DNA from: Symbiodinium natans
Taxonomy: Eukaryota > Sar > Dinophyceae > Suessiales > Symbiodiniaceae
NCBI GenBank assembly: GCA_905221605.1
Contig: CAJNDS010002594.1
Coordinates: forward strand, 247,501 to 311,500
Length of the DNA stretch: 64,000 nt
Direction: 5' to 3'
A program made the position numbers and the translations under genes. Below, in pieces: positions 13,372 to 25,227 of the stretch (position 1 is its first letter; every line of letters starts with the position of its first letter). Below the pieces are notes generated by a model, which was given only the letters and a program-made list of their open reading frames with translations, was not told the origin of the DNA and ran no database searches.

Positions 13372-14785
13372 ATCATCACCAAGGAAATGCAGGCATTTGT
13401 GCACCAACATCTGCTGAGCATGCTCAGCCCGTTCTCACAGCGGCTCAAGGATATGCAGGACGAGATCGAGGCCAGACTGCTCAACTAGCACATGTGGCGG
13501 CTTGTGGGGATTGATGCCAGAATTCTAAGGCAATCAAGGATGATGCGCGTCGTAAATCTGAACACCTCAAGCACACGGATACGGTGGTGAAGCAGCTTGG
13601 CAAGAGTTCGCGAGGTTCAATAGGTGATAATCGGTGAACAGAGCCTGGAACTTGCAGTTTTCGAGGCAGCATGGCCAGGAGTTGATGACTTTGACAATGG
13701 ACATCAACCAGGCGCTGGATCTAGATATTTCTAGATTCATCTGAGAGTTTGGTGAATTCAGTGGGCAGATGTGGGCAGCCTTGACAAGTGCAGGCGCACA
13801 CCGCTGTTGGAGGCCTTCGGCAGGAGCTTCTGCCTGAGATTAGCAAGAAGATCGACGAGAGGAAGGTGGAGGATGAGTTCACCAAGGCTCACTCTGAAGT
13901 TGGGGAAACAGGCTTAAGCATCGAACTTCCGCCCTTTCGCAGAAGTTTGATGAAACATCCCCCGCCATAAAATGATGCCGGCCGTGTTCTGGTTCGACAT
14001 TGTGAAAGCGCAGCTTGGAGCGCAAGGTACACCAAGAGTTGAAACGATTAAAGACCGACTTGCTGTCCCATCCTCAGCTGTTCTGGAAGCTGCGTGTTTG
14101 TGCTGCATGGAGCTGAAGGTCCACGGGAGATGTGCATACCAGAGTTGACGCGGAACTGCGTGACCTGCAGGTTGCTCAGAGGCGAGGCTATTGTGTTAGA
14201 TGATGCGCTTGCTTTTTGATATGATATACGGGCATGTACAGGGGCTCACTCTTAACAAGCTACACGTTTTGAATACAGCACAACACACACATGTCACCCA
14301 CCGTTCTGAGCAACCGTTTTCGCCATAGAGCGGGATGGATGAGCTGATCACTAATCTGTACCTGCCTGGTGATAAGTGACATGGTGCATCACCGGTTTGC
14401 GATGTTACATAGTTGCTGTTGTGGTGAGGGTCGCAACCCCAGTGCCATCAACAGTTGTGTGACTACGGCGGCTATTCGTCATGCTGCCCTCTTTATCCAA
14501 AAGTCCGCCTCGGCATAAAGCGGTTTTCAGATGTGAAACAATCTGTCGGCGAAAGTCCCGCCCGCGATGTGTCCGCGAAAGGCAAGCTATTATCCGCGAA
14601 AGTTATTCCGCAACAGACTTGGCAAATAAGACTTATGTAGAGAGCATACCCAGCCTCAGCGTCAGAGTGGCTTCACCATCGAAACTGACAACCTCGTCCC
14701 CTGCGTTGTTGTCATGACACAGTCTACCCACCTTCTTGGCATATGTTTTTTTGGATGCTGCTTGTGCGTTTACTACTGCTAATAT

Positions 14786-14873
<88 letters not shown>

Positions 14874-15567
14874 GCTACTACTACTACTACTACTACCCAC
14901 TACTACCAGTACTACTACCAGTACTACTACCAGTACTACTACCAGTACTACCACCAGTACTACTACCACTACTACTACCAGTACCACTACTACTACTACC
15001 ACCACTACTACTACTACTTCTACTACTGCTGCTGCTGCTACTACCACCACTACCACTACTACCACTACTACCACTACTACCACTACCACCACTACTACCA
15101 CTACTACCACTACTACCACTACTACCACTATTACCACTACTACCACTACTACCACTACTACCACTACTACCACTACTACCACTACTACCACTACTACCAC
15201 TACTACCACTACTACCACTACTACCACTACTACCACTACTACCACTACTACCACTAGTACTGGCACTATGCTACCACTACTACCACTACTACTACTACTG
15301 CTACTACTACTACTACTACTACTACTCCTACTACTCCTGCTACTACTACTACTACTACTACTACTCCTACTACTACTGCTACTACTACCACTACTACTAC
15401 TACTACTGCTACTACTACTACTACTACTACCACTACCACTACTACTACCACTACTACTACTACTACTACTACCACTACCACTACCACTACCACTACCACT
15501 ACCACTACCACTACCACTACCACTACCACTACCACTACCACTACCACTACCACTACCACTACCACTA

Positions 15568-15625
<58 letters not shown>

Positions 15626-18600
15626 ACTGCTACTGCTACTGCTACTGCTACTGCTACTGCTACTGCTACCACGACCACTACCACTACCACTACCACTACC
15701 ACTACCACCACCGCCACCACCACCACCACTACCACTACCACCACCACCACGACGACGACGACTACTACTACTACTACTGCTACTTCTGCTGCTACTGCTA
15801 CTGCTACTACTGCTGCTGCTACTGCTACTGCTATTGCTACTGCTACCACTACCACTGCCACTACCACTACCACTACCACTACTGCCACTACTACCACTAC
15901 TACCACTACTACCACTACTACCACTACTACCACTACGACCGCTACTACCTCTTCTGCCACTACTTCCACGACTACCACTACTACCACTACTACCACTACT
16001 ACTTCTACTACCAGTCCTACCTCTTCTGCCACTACTACCACGACTACCACGACTACCACGACTACCACGACTACCACGACTACCACGACTACCACTACTA
16101 CCATTACTACCACTTGCAGGCCTTGCAGGGTATCGCTCGACCAGGTTCAGACTGTCGGCTATGCAAAAGAGTTTATAGGCTGATGCTCGGTCGGAGATAG
16201 GCACTGGATTATGCAGGTTGCAGGTGCAGTAGGCTTCCTCAATTTTTTTCTCGATGCTACCTCCGGTTCCCTCAAGGCCGAAGCATCAGCAAAAGCCCGA
16301 CATGAGGGCATGTGAGCTAGGTTGAACTGCCTGTGCAAAATTACTTGATGGAAAACCCCTCGCTGCACAGCTTGTGGTGTATTCGGCGTGTTTACGTTCT
16401 GGAGCAATCATTGCTCTACACCATGGCTGTCAGCTTCACCTGGCGGAGTGGACTTGTCCATCGAAGGGGTCGAAGGATGTCTGAGTGTTCTTCTTGCGGG
16501 CGCTTGGCTTGCTGTATGCGCGTGGTTGCGTTGCTGTCCAGCCGCCATTGCTTTTGGCGAGCATGAGGGCAGTGTGTGGCGTTACAACCGACGACACCAG
16601 AGCACACGGCATCCTGATGGAAAGATCGCAGGCCTTCGACGCAGGGTTTGGCCAGCCCGCTTGAGTCTACCCCAGTTCCCACCACCGACAGCTATTGTCG
16701 GGGTCCAGCATTGACACCCGCTGTATCGTGATTGACCAGGTCTCGTGGAGCAATGGGACGTGGTGAAAACCTGGCTTGCTGTTTATGTGATGGGTTATCG
16801 TCAAGCTTGAGTGGTCACATGTGTCAAGGTCCAGGCTGCTCCCAACTGCAGAAGCGCACATGCAAACTCAGAAAGCTTCCAACAGCTTGATTGTTTCGGG
16901 CAATGGACCGACATCGGTAGCTGAGTCAGCTATCGCTGCGATTGCGGGAGCAAAAAAACAAGCCTCGAGAACTCAACTAAATAAGAAACCAGAATCCCGG
17001 GATGACGTGTTCTTGCAACGCCAACGATGTTCAGGTCAGTAATCTTCATTGGCAATGGCAGTCAGAACGTGAAGCCACACGAAACTGCAAATACGGACAG
17101 CAACAAGCTGTCCATTCAGAACAGCCGTTGCGCTGGCGGAAGAAGCAGGACAACTACTGCCCATTCCGTGCCCATGACAAACACAGCATGCCAACAGAGC
17201 AGGTTGAAGTACAGGACCACACGTACAGCACCGCCAGATGAAACGATCCTCTCACAAACTATGAAAGGGGCACCTCACGCACCTTTCCAGTGGTCCAGTC
17301 AGGGCAGCCGCACAAGCATAGGCTTCCGGTCCAGTTGAGCGAAGACTCGCCACACTTGCCAAACAACACGGATCGCAAGCGCACCCACTTTCCAAAACTA
17401 GAGAAGCCACGCTGCTATGCAGCCTGCTCAAGCTTGCACGCCGACTTCAGTCAGGCCACAGTATCACTGGGCATGTCAGCAGCACATGCAGCACCAACCA
17501 TCGGTTGGACTCCATAGAGCGTGCCACAGCTCTGTGCCGACATCGAGCACATACATCAGCGAGCATCTCGTCGAGTCTGATTTGTGCATTCGGCTGTATG
17601 CCGTTTTGAATGCCGCACCGCATTCACTCTAAGACTCTAAGCCTCTAAGCCTAAGCCTCTAAGCGGGAAGTCGGGTCGTCCGAGCAACCAACGAGCCCCT
17701 GTCGGTCCGACAGGGACAAAAGGCTGTATGTGTGTGTGTGGGTGTGTGCGCGCGCACTGCCCTGGCCCATGGGCACACACACAGACACGCACATACGTCG
17801 CACACCTATCCCAGCAAGCATTTCTGCCGAGCACGGGCACAGAACACTCCGTGCAACGAATGCGACGAAGCTATGCCATGGAGTGGGTTGGATGAGCTGA
17901 GCATCTGCACCTGGCAAGTAGCGTCCTGGAAGTTCGGGTAGACGCGCCAGTTGTTTTGTGGCATCGTTGCAGTGCCAGCCGTATATTATTCCAACTGACT
18001 GTAACACGAAAATCCGCCCTGCAGTTTGTCCCTGATTTTGAAAATTGCCCGTTTAATTGATGTGTTTCCACTTGTTGTTACAGTATGCTTCGTCAATCCG
18101 AAGTAGGCACCCAGACCCCTGGGCCATCTGTGCAGAACTCCGCAAAACAACCACGCCGATATTTCGGGAAAACTCGATTCCATTTCACCTTGTTTGAAAC
18201 ATTTCCTGGTCTATCTTTGGCATCCTGCTTTGGGTGATAGCAACTACACGGCGTTCGGCACATGTCGTAATGTGCCTGAATTGGTGCCGTTCCGTGACAT
18301 TGGCCTTCAGGAAAACTTCATCGGCTGTTGCAGAGGCAGCTGGCGAGCTCCATGGCCTGCGGGAGTAGCTCAGACAAAGTTGGAGTTGGTGCAATTTCAT
18401 GTCACGTGGCAGATGGAATGCTTGTGCTGTTTGGTTTGCCGTATTGACTTTGGTGCGTTGAGCATATCCCTGCAAGACTATAACATCCTTAAGCTTATGA
18501 TAATGTCGAAAACCCGGTGCAGATCAACAAGCTTGAGCCTTCAAGATGCAGTGCTGCATTGTCGGTGGTATTTGAGAACCTTTTCAACTTTCAAGCGCCG

Positions 18601-21116
18601 GATGATGCCCAATTTGAGGTCCAATGATTTCTTGAGCCACTGCTACTCGGGCATTTCTGGCCGTGTCGAGCAGGCAAAGCGAGTTGCAGATGTGCCCAGG
18701 TTGCAAAGTGTAGTTCGTGCTTGCAAATGATGTGCTTTTCTCTTTTGAACCGTTGAATCCAAGGACACGCACTCGGTGTTCCAAAAGTTTCAGCACACTG
18801 CCACCAACCAGCTGGAAGACCTCAGAAAGAATGGCAGCCCAGCTGTACTTTTGGCTGGACACGCGGCCTGAGATTTTCCTGCGTTTTTGTTGGGGAAAGG
18901 CTTGCCTCGGCTGTCTTCCCGCATCGACTCAGTGGAGGCTCGGCAAAGAGGGTTTCAGCTCGCACACCCTTATGGCTTTCTCTGTCTGCATGTCTCTGTG
19001 TCGCTTTCCCTTCCTCTTTCTGATTTCTCTCTTCCTCTTTCTCTGTTTGTGTTCTTTCTGCGCCTCTGCCTCTTCTCGGCTCTTCGTCCCTCGCCCTCCC
19101 TGTCGGGAACCAAACTTGATGCAGGCGAGGCAAAAGACGCTAGCGAAGGAAGCACAAGCAGAGGTGGAGTCACTCGCGCAGGCATGGGTATGGATTGAGC
19201 ACGCGGACGGAAACAGCTGTTTCATGGGCTTCATGCTTCAATGATGCAGTTAGCAGCTCGGCAGCAGGTTAAACTTCAGATTGCCAGTCTCACAGCGGCG
19301 CTGGCCAATTTAGATGAGTCCGTCCAGGCAGGGTTCTGAGTAGCTGGAGTCGCAGGAACCCTATCTCCCTGTGTCGCCAAACTTGCAAGTGAATGTGTAC
19401 AGTGCACAGGACAGTCACAAGTTGGCGGGGACCCCAGTGTGCGGCTGGTCATGGCTCTTGGTCGCTTGGGGCACCCCGGGTTTTTTGGGAAGAAAGTGCC
19501 AGCTGAGTGAAAGGACTTGCGGTTCCACATAGCTTGTCTTGCAGTCCATTCGCTGACATGTGGTTAAGTTCCCTTCAATGCTGCAGGATGCCGCACACAC
19601 CTCGCTGGCGCACGAAGAGTCCATCAACCGCAGGGGCAAGATGGAGCGCATCAATGCGCGCATCGATGAAACCAAGGTGCTGAATATTCAGTTGGAATAA
19701 ACAAAAAAAGCAAATAATTTCAGTCCATTGGAACAATGTGTTCGCGTAGTTGGTTTCTGTCGGCTGTCGGCTGTCAAGGCTGAGCTCACTGAGCATGCTC
19801 ATGGCCTGCACGCCGATTTGTCAAGGCGTGTGCGGTGTTGCAAGATGTTGCAAGTGCCTGTCGGCACAATCATTACGATTGGCACCGACCACTGCTATCA
19901 TTTTTATAAACTTGCTTCGGCCTGATGTGCAAGGTTTGTTTGCTTGCTTGCAAGATTTTCGGACAGGCGCATTAACGACTTGTCGGTCCTTCTGGATGCC
20001 AAGAGTCACAATATTCGCAGCAACACTGCTGCCATCAGAACTCTGGAGGCGCTTTCAGCAGTTGCTGGCCCTTTGCTCGCCCTTTGCTCGCCCTTTGCTG
20101 GACCTTTGCTCGCCCTGTCGCAGAGCGGTCTCAGCGCGGTCGGCAGTGACGTGCGCTCTTCTGCCGCCAAGATCGGCGAGCACGGCGTGGTTCAGGATGT
20201 CCTGCGCAATCTGAGCAAATACGTGTTGCTTGTTCCTGCGGACTTGCCTGAAAGCTCGACCCTCAAGCTCATAGATAGACCGCCTTGAGTATGCGACAGC
20301 CTGAATCATCTTTTCAGATGGATGGATGGCACTGTTGGACACTGAATAGGAAGGTTACGAAAGCTTAAGTAAGGTTTGTCCAACCGACCTGGTATTGTGA
20401 CGCCTATATAACTTATATTCGTACCGCGACCTTCTACACACCCGCATCTTGCAGGAAAGGCTTGTGGAACAAGTCAGGGTCACTGAGACCGAGATCCACG
20501 GGCTTTTTGACTTCCGCAAGGATGCCATGACCAAGCTACAGGCTCGTGGACAAAATTGTGAGATGATGAAAGGGGAGTGCTTTGTAATCCCGAAATGTCC
20601 TGCTCCCAGTTTATGTGTCGGCTTCTGTGTGTCCATCGCGCTTGCCTGGCAAAGGAACACGATGCTGCATGTACTCGCTTGGATCTGCGACTCCAAAGTG
20701 TGGAGCCTTGTCAAAATCATGACCATAGACCGTAAACATCGTAGATCTATAGACATCTGGAGGCTCTAGAAACAAAAGGCACTGGTGGATGAACATGTTC
20801 TGGCAGAAGCCTGCATTCTGCGAGCAGGCTCCATTCTTTGCCGCAGAATAGGAAGAAGGGCTCATGACCCTTGAAAGGAAGAAGAGGCAGCAACAAGAAA
20901 CCTGCTAAGGACCGGGATGTGCAGGGCCATGCCAAGAGCCTGGGCGCTTTGACCACAGATCTTGCAAACACCCAGGCCATCGGATCATTGGTCTCTTTAG
21001 TACCTTTCCAGTTTGCATGCGGGAAGTGAAATATGGCCTTGACAGCCCCCGCCAGCTTGGGCAAGCACAGCTCTGCCCAGTCTGCCCAGGGGGATGTGCA
21101 GACACTCGCAGAAAGG
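13372..21116 (+). CDS. Multi-exon coiled-coil protein, function unknown
   Basis: Short exons on the plus strand encode heptad-like sequence rich in A, E, K, L, Q and R. From 19.1 kb exon ends match in phase: 19125-19181, 19250-19327, 19587-19676, 19779-19825, 19955-20048, 20124-20222 and 20455-20541 join without a stop; further likely exons are about 20655-20700, 20770-20830, 20925-20975 and 21090-21116. Typical pieces are LAKEAQAEVESLAQ, INRRGKMERINARIDETK and ERLVEQVRVTETEIHGLF. Likely upstream exons are 13372-13486, 13793-13899 (ELLPEISKKIDERKVEDEF), 14143-14170 (VDAELRDLQ) and about 18773-18840 (FQKFQHTATNQLEDLRK). Several donors are GC (after 19181, 19327, 19825, 20048, 20541 and 20975). 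Start and stop were not located. A long rod-like cytoskeletal or basal-body protein would fit, but this is inference. The 14.2-18.7 kb part is weak, so two genes are possible. Confidence 0.6.
14784..16110. repeat. (TAC)n / (TACCAC)n trinucleotide array of about 1.3 kb
   Basis: About 1.33 kb of almost uninterrupted triplets: TAC, CAC, TGC and TTC variants in nested higher-order blocks (TACTACCAC, TACCAC, TGCTAC, TACCACGAC). All frames in both directions are open because stop codons are rare in the unit; the resulting poly-Thr, poly-Leu, poly-Val and poly-Ser proteins are not credible. It lies inside the span of the coiled-coil gene, presumably in an intron. Confidence 0.97.
16111..18720. other. 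Stretch with no firm gene content
   Basis: Apart from a (GT)n...(CA)n fold-back at 17722-17795 nothing is clearly recognised. Short coiled-coil-like fragments (for example near 18320-18365) could be exons of the surrounding gene but lack convincing borders. Confidence 0.35.
17722..17795. repeat. (GT)n...(CA)n imperfect hairpin
   Basis: A GT-rich arm (about 17727-17755) and a CA-rich arm (about 17772-17795) are separated by a short GC-rich loop, so the segment can fold into a long imperfect hairpin. It probably arose from an inverted microsatellite. Confidence 0.6.
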
Positions 21117-21140
21117 TGCAAAGCTCAGCCTTCATTGGGT

Positions 21141-21141
21141 T

Positions 21142-21208
<67 letters not shown>
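21141..21208. repeat. (GT)n microsatellite
   Basis: About 68 bases of uninterrupted GT dinucleotides just after the last recognised coiled-coil exon. Confidence 0.97.
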
Positions 21209-21209
<1 letters not shown>

Positions 21210-22014
21210 TTTCGTGCGACAAATCGTAGTACACTGCCCGCATTGTACGCAGGAACAATTCAGTCTGTTGTGGTTTGATCGATTAGGCTTGAGCCGGTAA
21301 CCATGTTGGTTTCAAACTCACACACCCGAAAAACTGCCCTGCATTCTGTTGTCACCCTCCCTGCACTCTGCCCTCTGTGGTGACCCCAAGGCCCCAAGGC
21401 TGACTGTGCGAAGGGCTCCGCCTGCCGAGCCCTTTCACTACCTTCGGCTGCATCACTACACAATACTGCACATCACTACACCAGTGATGCCCTGACAACT
21501 CGTTCCCACTGACTTTCCCGCTGCACTGGGTGAGCTCCGTGGGATCGCTGCGCGGAAAACTCAGTGTGTCACGCTAGGGAGGCAGCTGGGGGAACTCGGG
21601 GATCAGGCAGCGAAAGCCACCTAACCAGGGGCCTAGGGTGGTTTTGTGTTTGGCCTGAAGGTGTCCATACCCCGCCCTCTTCTCTCTCTTTCTTAAGTTT
21701 TTGCCTTCCTTTTGCCGCCATATGTGGAGTGCGTAGCAAATCCGCTGAGTCACCCTATATGCCTGCCTGCCGCGAGTTCGCCCACGGAGGCTGGATACGG
21801 CGGAGACCATCCAGGCCCGTTCTTCTGCCGACCTTGTCTCTGCACCAGCCCAGAAACACACGTTTCTGTGGGTCACAGTTCCGCCGCTCTGCCTTTCGAC
21901 CCGACATACTGAGCGTGTGGCCTTCGCTCTAGGCTGAGGCTCCCACGCAGGTGCACAGCCGCATATCCTGAACCCCAAGCCGCGTCGCACATCCTTGCGC
22001 ATTGGCGCCGCTCC

Positions 22015-23100
22015 TTGAGTCGCGCAGCTCAGCTGTACCATGCCACCTCCCCACACCTTTTTCGGTCGACGCTGGCCAGCTTGAACTTCAAGTGGGACGA
22101 CGCCGGTTCCGGAGTCCCTTGCGAAGGAGGGATAGCGCCTGAACCCTGGCTACACCGCCGCTTGGCCACTCTTCGACGCTGCCACTGCCCTCCACAACCA
22201 GCTCGTGCTGCCCGCCGACCATGTCCCGGTCCCCGCGCCGCCTTCTACCCGACAACAATCGTTGTCGCAGGCGCTGGATCGCGCTGTGATCGAGCAGCTC
22301 CTTGTCCACGGCGCTGGCCGTGAAGCCTTCCGTGCCAACCTGCAACTCCAACGGCAGCCGCATGCCGGGGCGTGGCTCCATGCTGCGCCTTGTGAGGCGC
22401 TCGGCCTTGACATTGCTCCGGCCCTGTTCCGCATCCTCATCAAGCTCCGTCTTCGCCTCCCGGTCGCTGCAGCCGATGTGGCCTGCCCCCTCTGCGACGG
22501 AGTCGCTGACAGCTTCGGTGACCACGCGCTCAGCTGCCCCTGCGGCGGGGACCGGACCAAGCGACACAACCGCTTGCGCTCCGTGCTGGCGGCCCGTGCG
22601 CAAGCTGCTGGCCTTCATCCCGAGGTCGCAAGGCCCGGTCTTCTGCCGCCCCGGTCCGACCAGGATGGCCTGCCAGAAGATGCGCGGGACCGCAATGGCC
22701 GCTGTTCGGCGGACGTTTACCTTCCAAACTGGGGGGTCCATGGGCCCGTTGCCTTCGACCTTGCAGTCACCACTGGGCTGCGCTCGGGCAGTCTCCACAC
22801 CTTGCTCTCGGACACTGACCGGCCTGTGACCGGATATGAAGCCCACGAGTGCTCTCACCTGCAAACGCAGGATCTGTGCAGTGCCCAGTGCATCCAATTC
22901 GTCCCTTTGGTCGTCGAGAGCCGTGGGGGGTGGGGGCCTGCTGCCATCAAAACTTGGCGGAGCGGCTTGCCGCTGAAACCAAACGGCTGTATGAGACACT
23001 AGCCGTGGCACTGCAACGCGAGAATGCCCGAGCTGTGCTCCGCCGCCAGCCCGAGCCTGCGCACGCGCCCGGGCCCGGGGCCCGGCTTGTGTCACCTTGA
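22015..23100 (+). mobile_element. 5'-truncated, frameshifted C-terminus of an RLE-type (R2-like) non-LTR retrotransposon
   Basis: In the frame open from about 22150 to 23002, the protein carries a CCHC knuckle (CPLCDGVADSFGDHALSC), then a TKRHNRL segment, then ADVYLPNW...AFDLAVT. That order, CCHC followed by an RHN box and a PD-(D/E)XK-like core, is typical of the C-terminus of LINEs with a restriction-like endonuclease (R2 and relatives). The reverse transcriptase core is absent, so the copy is truncated at its 5' side. After a frameshift at about 22940-22960 the reading continues in another frame (ERLAAETKRLYETLAVALQR, up to 23100). Composition is more GC-rich than its surroundings, and it lies between the coiled-coil gene and alveolin block C. 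It is judged a dead copy. Homology is by motif order only, since no database search was possible. Confidence 0.65.
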
Positions 23101-25227
23101 TCCTTCTCGTCCTGGCCTCCGCTTACGTCTGTCAAGCTCCCCCCTGCAGCTGATGGCGCTGCGATGCATGCTCACATCTGGTTGAGGCCTGTGCCCCGGG
23201 CGTCTCAACGTTGTGCCGCTTGCTTCCCGAGGAGAACGATCAGCCAATCGGCCAATGCCCGGTGCGCAACAGCCTTCACGCCACTCTGCACCTGCCAGAA
23301 AGGAACGCAGCATGACCTGAAGCATCCTGTGCTTGTAGGCCCGTTCCCGCATTGCCGTCAGAAGCAGGGATTCGTCGGGTTTTCGCCGCCCTCACAAGTA
23401 GCGGTAGGCACAACTGAGATCTTCAGAACTTCATATGAAGGTTTTGACTGGTTCAGATAGCGCCTGAAGCACGGCATCCAGCGCGATGCCACTCACACGC
23501 ACACTCCCTCACTCACCTCATGATGCTTTAATATGCTTTAATGATAGGTGTTGAGAATGTCCAAGGTTGGAGGTTGCACACGACTTCCTCCGTGGTGTCG
23601 GGAAGGGCTTCCAGGATGCCCACAAGCAGGCTTTGCATCGGAATGCGCTGGGTCATTGCAGTGTGGTTTTGTGAGTAGATGACGCTTGTGCCCACTTCAG
23701 GCTGACGCAGGTCTTGACGTAGTGTAACACAGTATGCGATCAGTGCAGAGTCCACTACAGCGTTTGGCTGTGCGAGGTCGATGCTGCCCCTGGCAGACTG
23801 CATCAGGAAAAGCCATCCATGCTGCCGCTTCTTCCCAGCAGTATGCAGGCTCCGCCTGCATTCAATGTGCAATGAGTACATTTCCTCAGTGCAGTAGATT
23901 TCACCTGACAGATTCACAGGTTTGTTTTGCCATTGTTCTCTGAAGCCTCACAGCCGGAGGGAAGGGAATCAACATGGATGAGCCAGTGATAGATCTTCAT
24001 TTGGGGCTTTCTTCTCCTTGCTTTTTGGTGAGGCCGTCCTTTCAGCACAATTGCAGCTGGAGACGTTAGTGGCATCTGTGGCTTTCGTTTTCTGTGTGTT
24101 GCATTCTTTGTTAGTTAGCAAGAGTGTCCACATAAACTGGCTCCAAGCCCTCGCCTCTGGAGGCCATGTGCGGAGTGTATCGAAGTGTACAGACTCGGAC
24201 ATAACATGAAACGGAGACCAGCGAAATCATGCCCAAAAGGCAGGACTAAATCCAAAAAGCACACACAAGGCTAAGCCAAGCAACACCATCAGCGCTGGTG
24301 TGCGAACCGCCGCTGTCGAGGCACCACGGCCAAGCACTGCGCCGACCCGACGCCCTCAGTAAGCAAATGCAAAGCATTTGCCTTGAAGTGCAAGGGTTGA
24401 TTTGCTACGTTGAAATATGTGTTTCCAGGCAAGTGATATTTTGTGGGATAGGCTGACCAGTACGGTGAACCCAGCCGATGAGAGGCTGACTTGCATGCTT
24501 TGCTGTGAATGGGATCTTGAGACAGCTTGAGATGGCTTCGCAAAGCATAAGTGGCCCAAGTAAGATCCATGGCAGCAAAGCGCCTGCTTTCAAGACCCAT
24601 GCGTCTGCAGAGCGAATTCGCGTTCGCGGAATGTGGTCAAATCGCGGTTGACTATTTAGTCCAAAGTATTTCGCTTGACCTTGCGTTGCTTGCCTGGCAG
24701 CCAAGAGGACCCAGGCATGAAGATAGAAGAGCAATCGAAGAGTTGATGTAGAGATAGAGGACAACGTTTTGTGATATGCGGCTTCTTCCTACGACGCGCT
24801 TGGTGGCCGTCTCTCAGCAAAGAGCTGGAGTCAGTCTCGCTGATGTGACGCTGAGGCTGCCCAGGAAGTCGGAGTTGACATGATTGCACAAGTTTTTTCA
24901 TTGTTGCGTCGTTCTGTCCTGAATGACACTTTGACACTTGGCAGTATGCGATTGCCTTGATTGCTCTGGTGGTTCGGTCGCTCTAGGGTCGACCTGCTTT
25001 CAGCTTGGACGTGCGCCTGGCTTAGCCATGCTTCCCGTCCAAGTGAGGTTGGCAGGAAACTCGCACCGCCTTTGTGACGAAACGGAGTTCAATGCCGGCT
25101 GAGCGTTGTGGAAGTGAACATTGGGATCCACACACTTGGAGAATTGCTTGATGATCTGAAGACTACGGCTGACTAGTTGTTGCAGAATCGGGCACTTCTT
25201 TTGTTTGGGACCTAGCAGTTTTTGCCA
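23101..25227. other. No supportable gene
   Basis: About 2.1 kb between the LINE relic and the first exon of alveolin block C. Only short chance frames are present and no repeat or structured element stands out. Confidence 0.4.

Noticed and set aside
14743-16200. 485-codon Leu/Thr/Tyr/His-repeat frame and its Val/Ser/Gly-repeat counterparts on the minus strand
   Set aside because: Artefact of the TAC triplet array, which is open in all frames.
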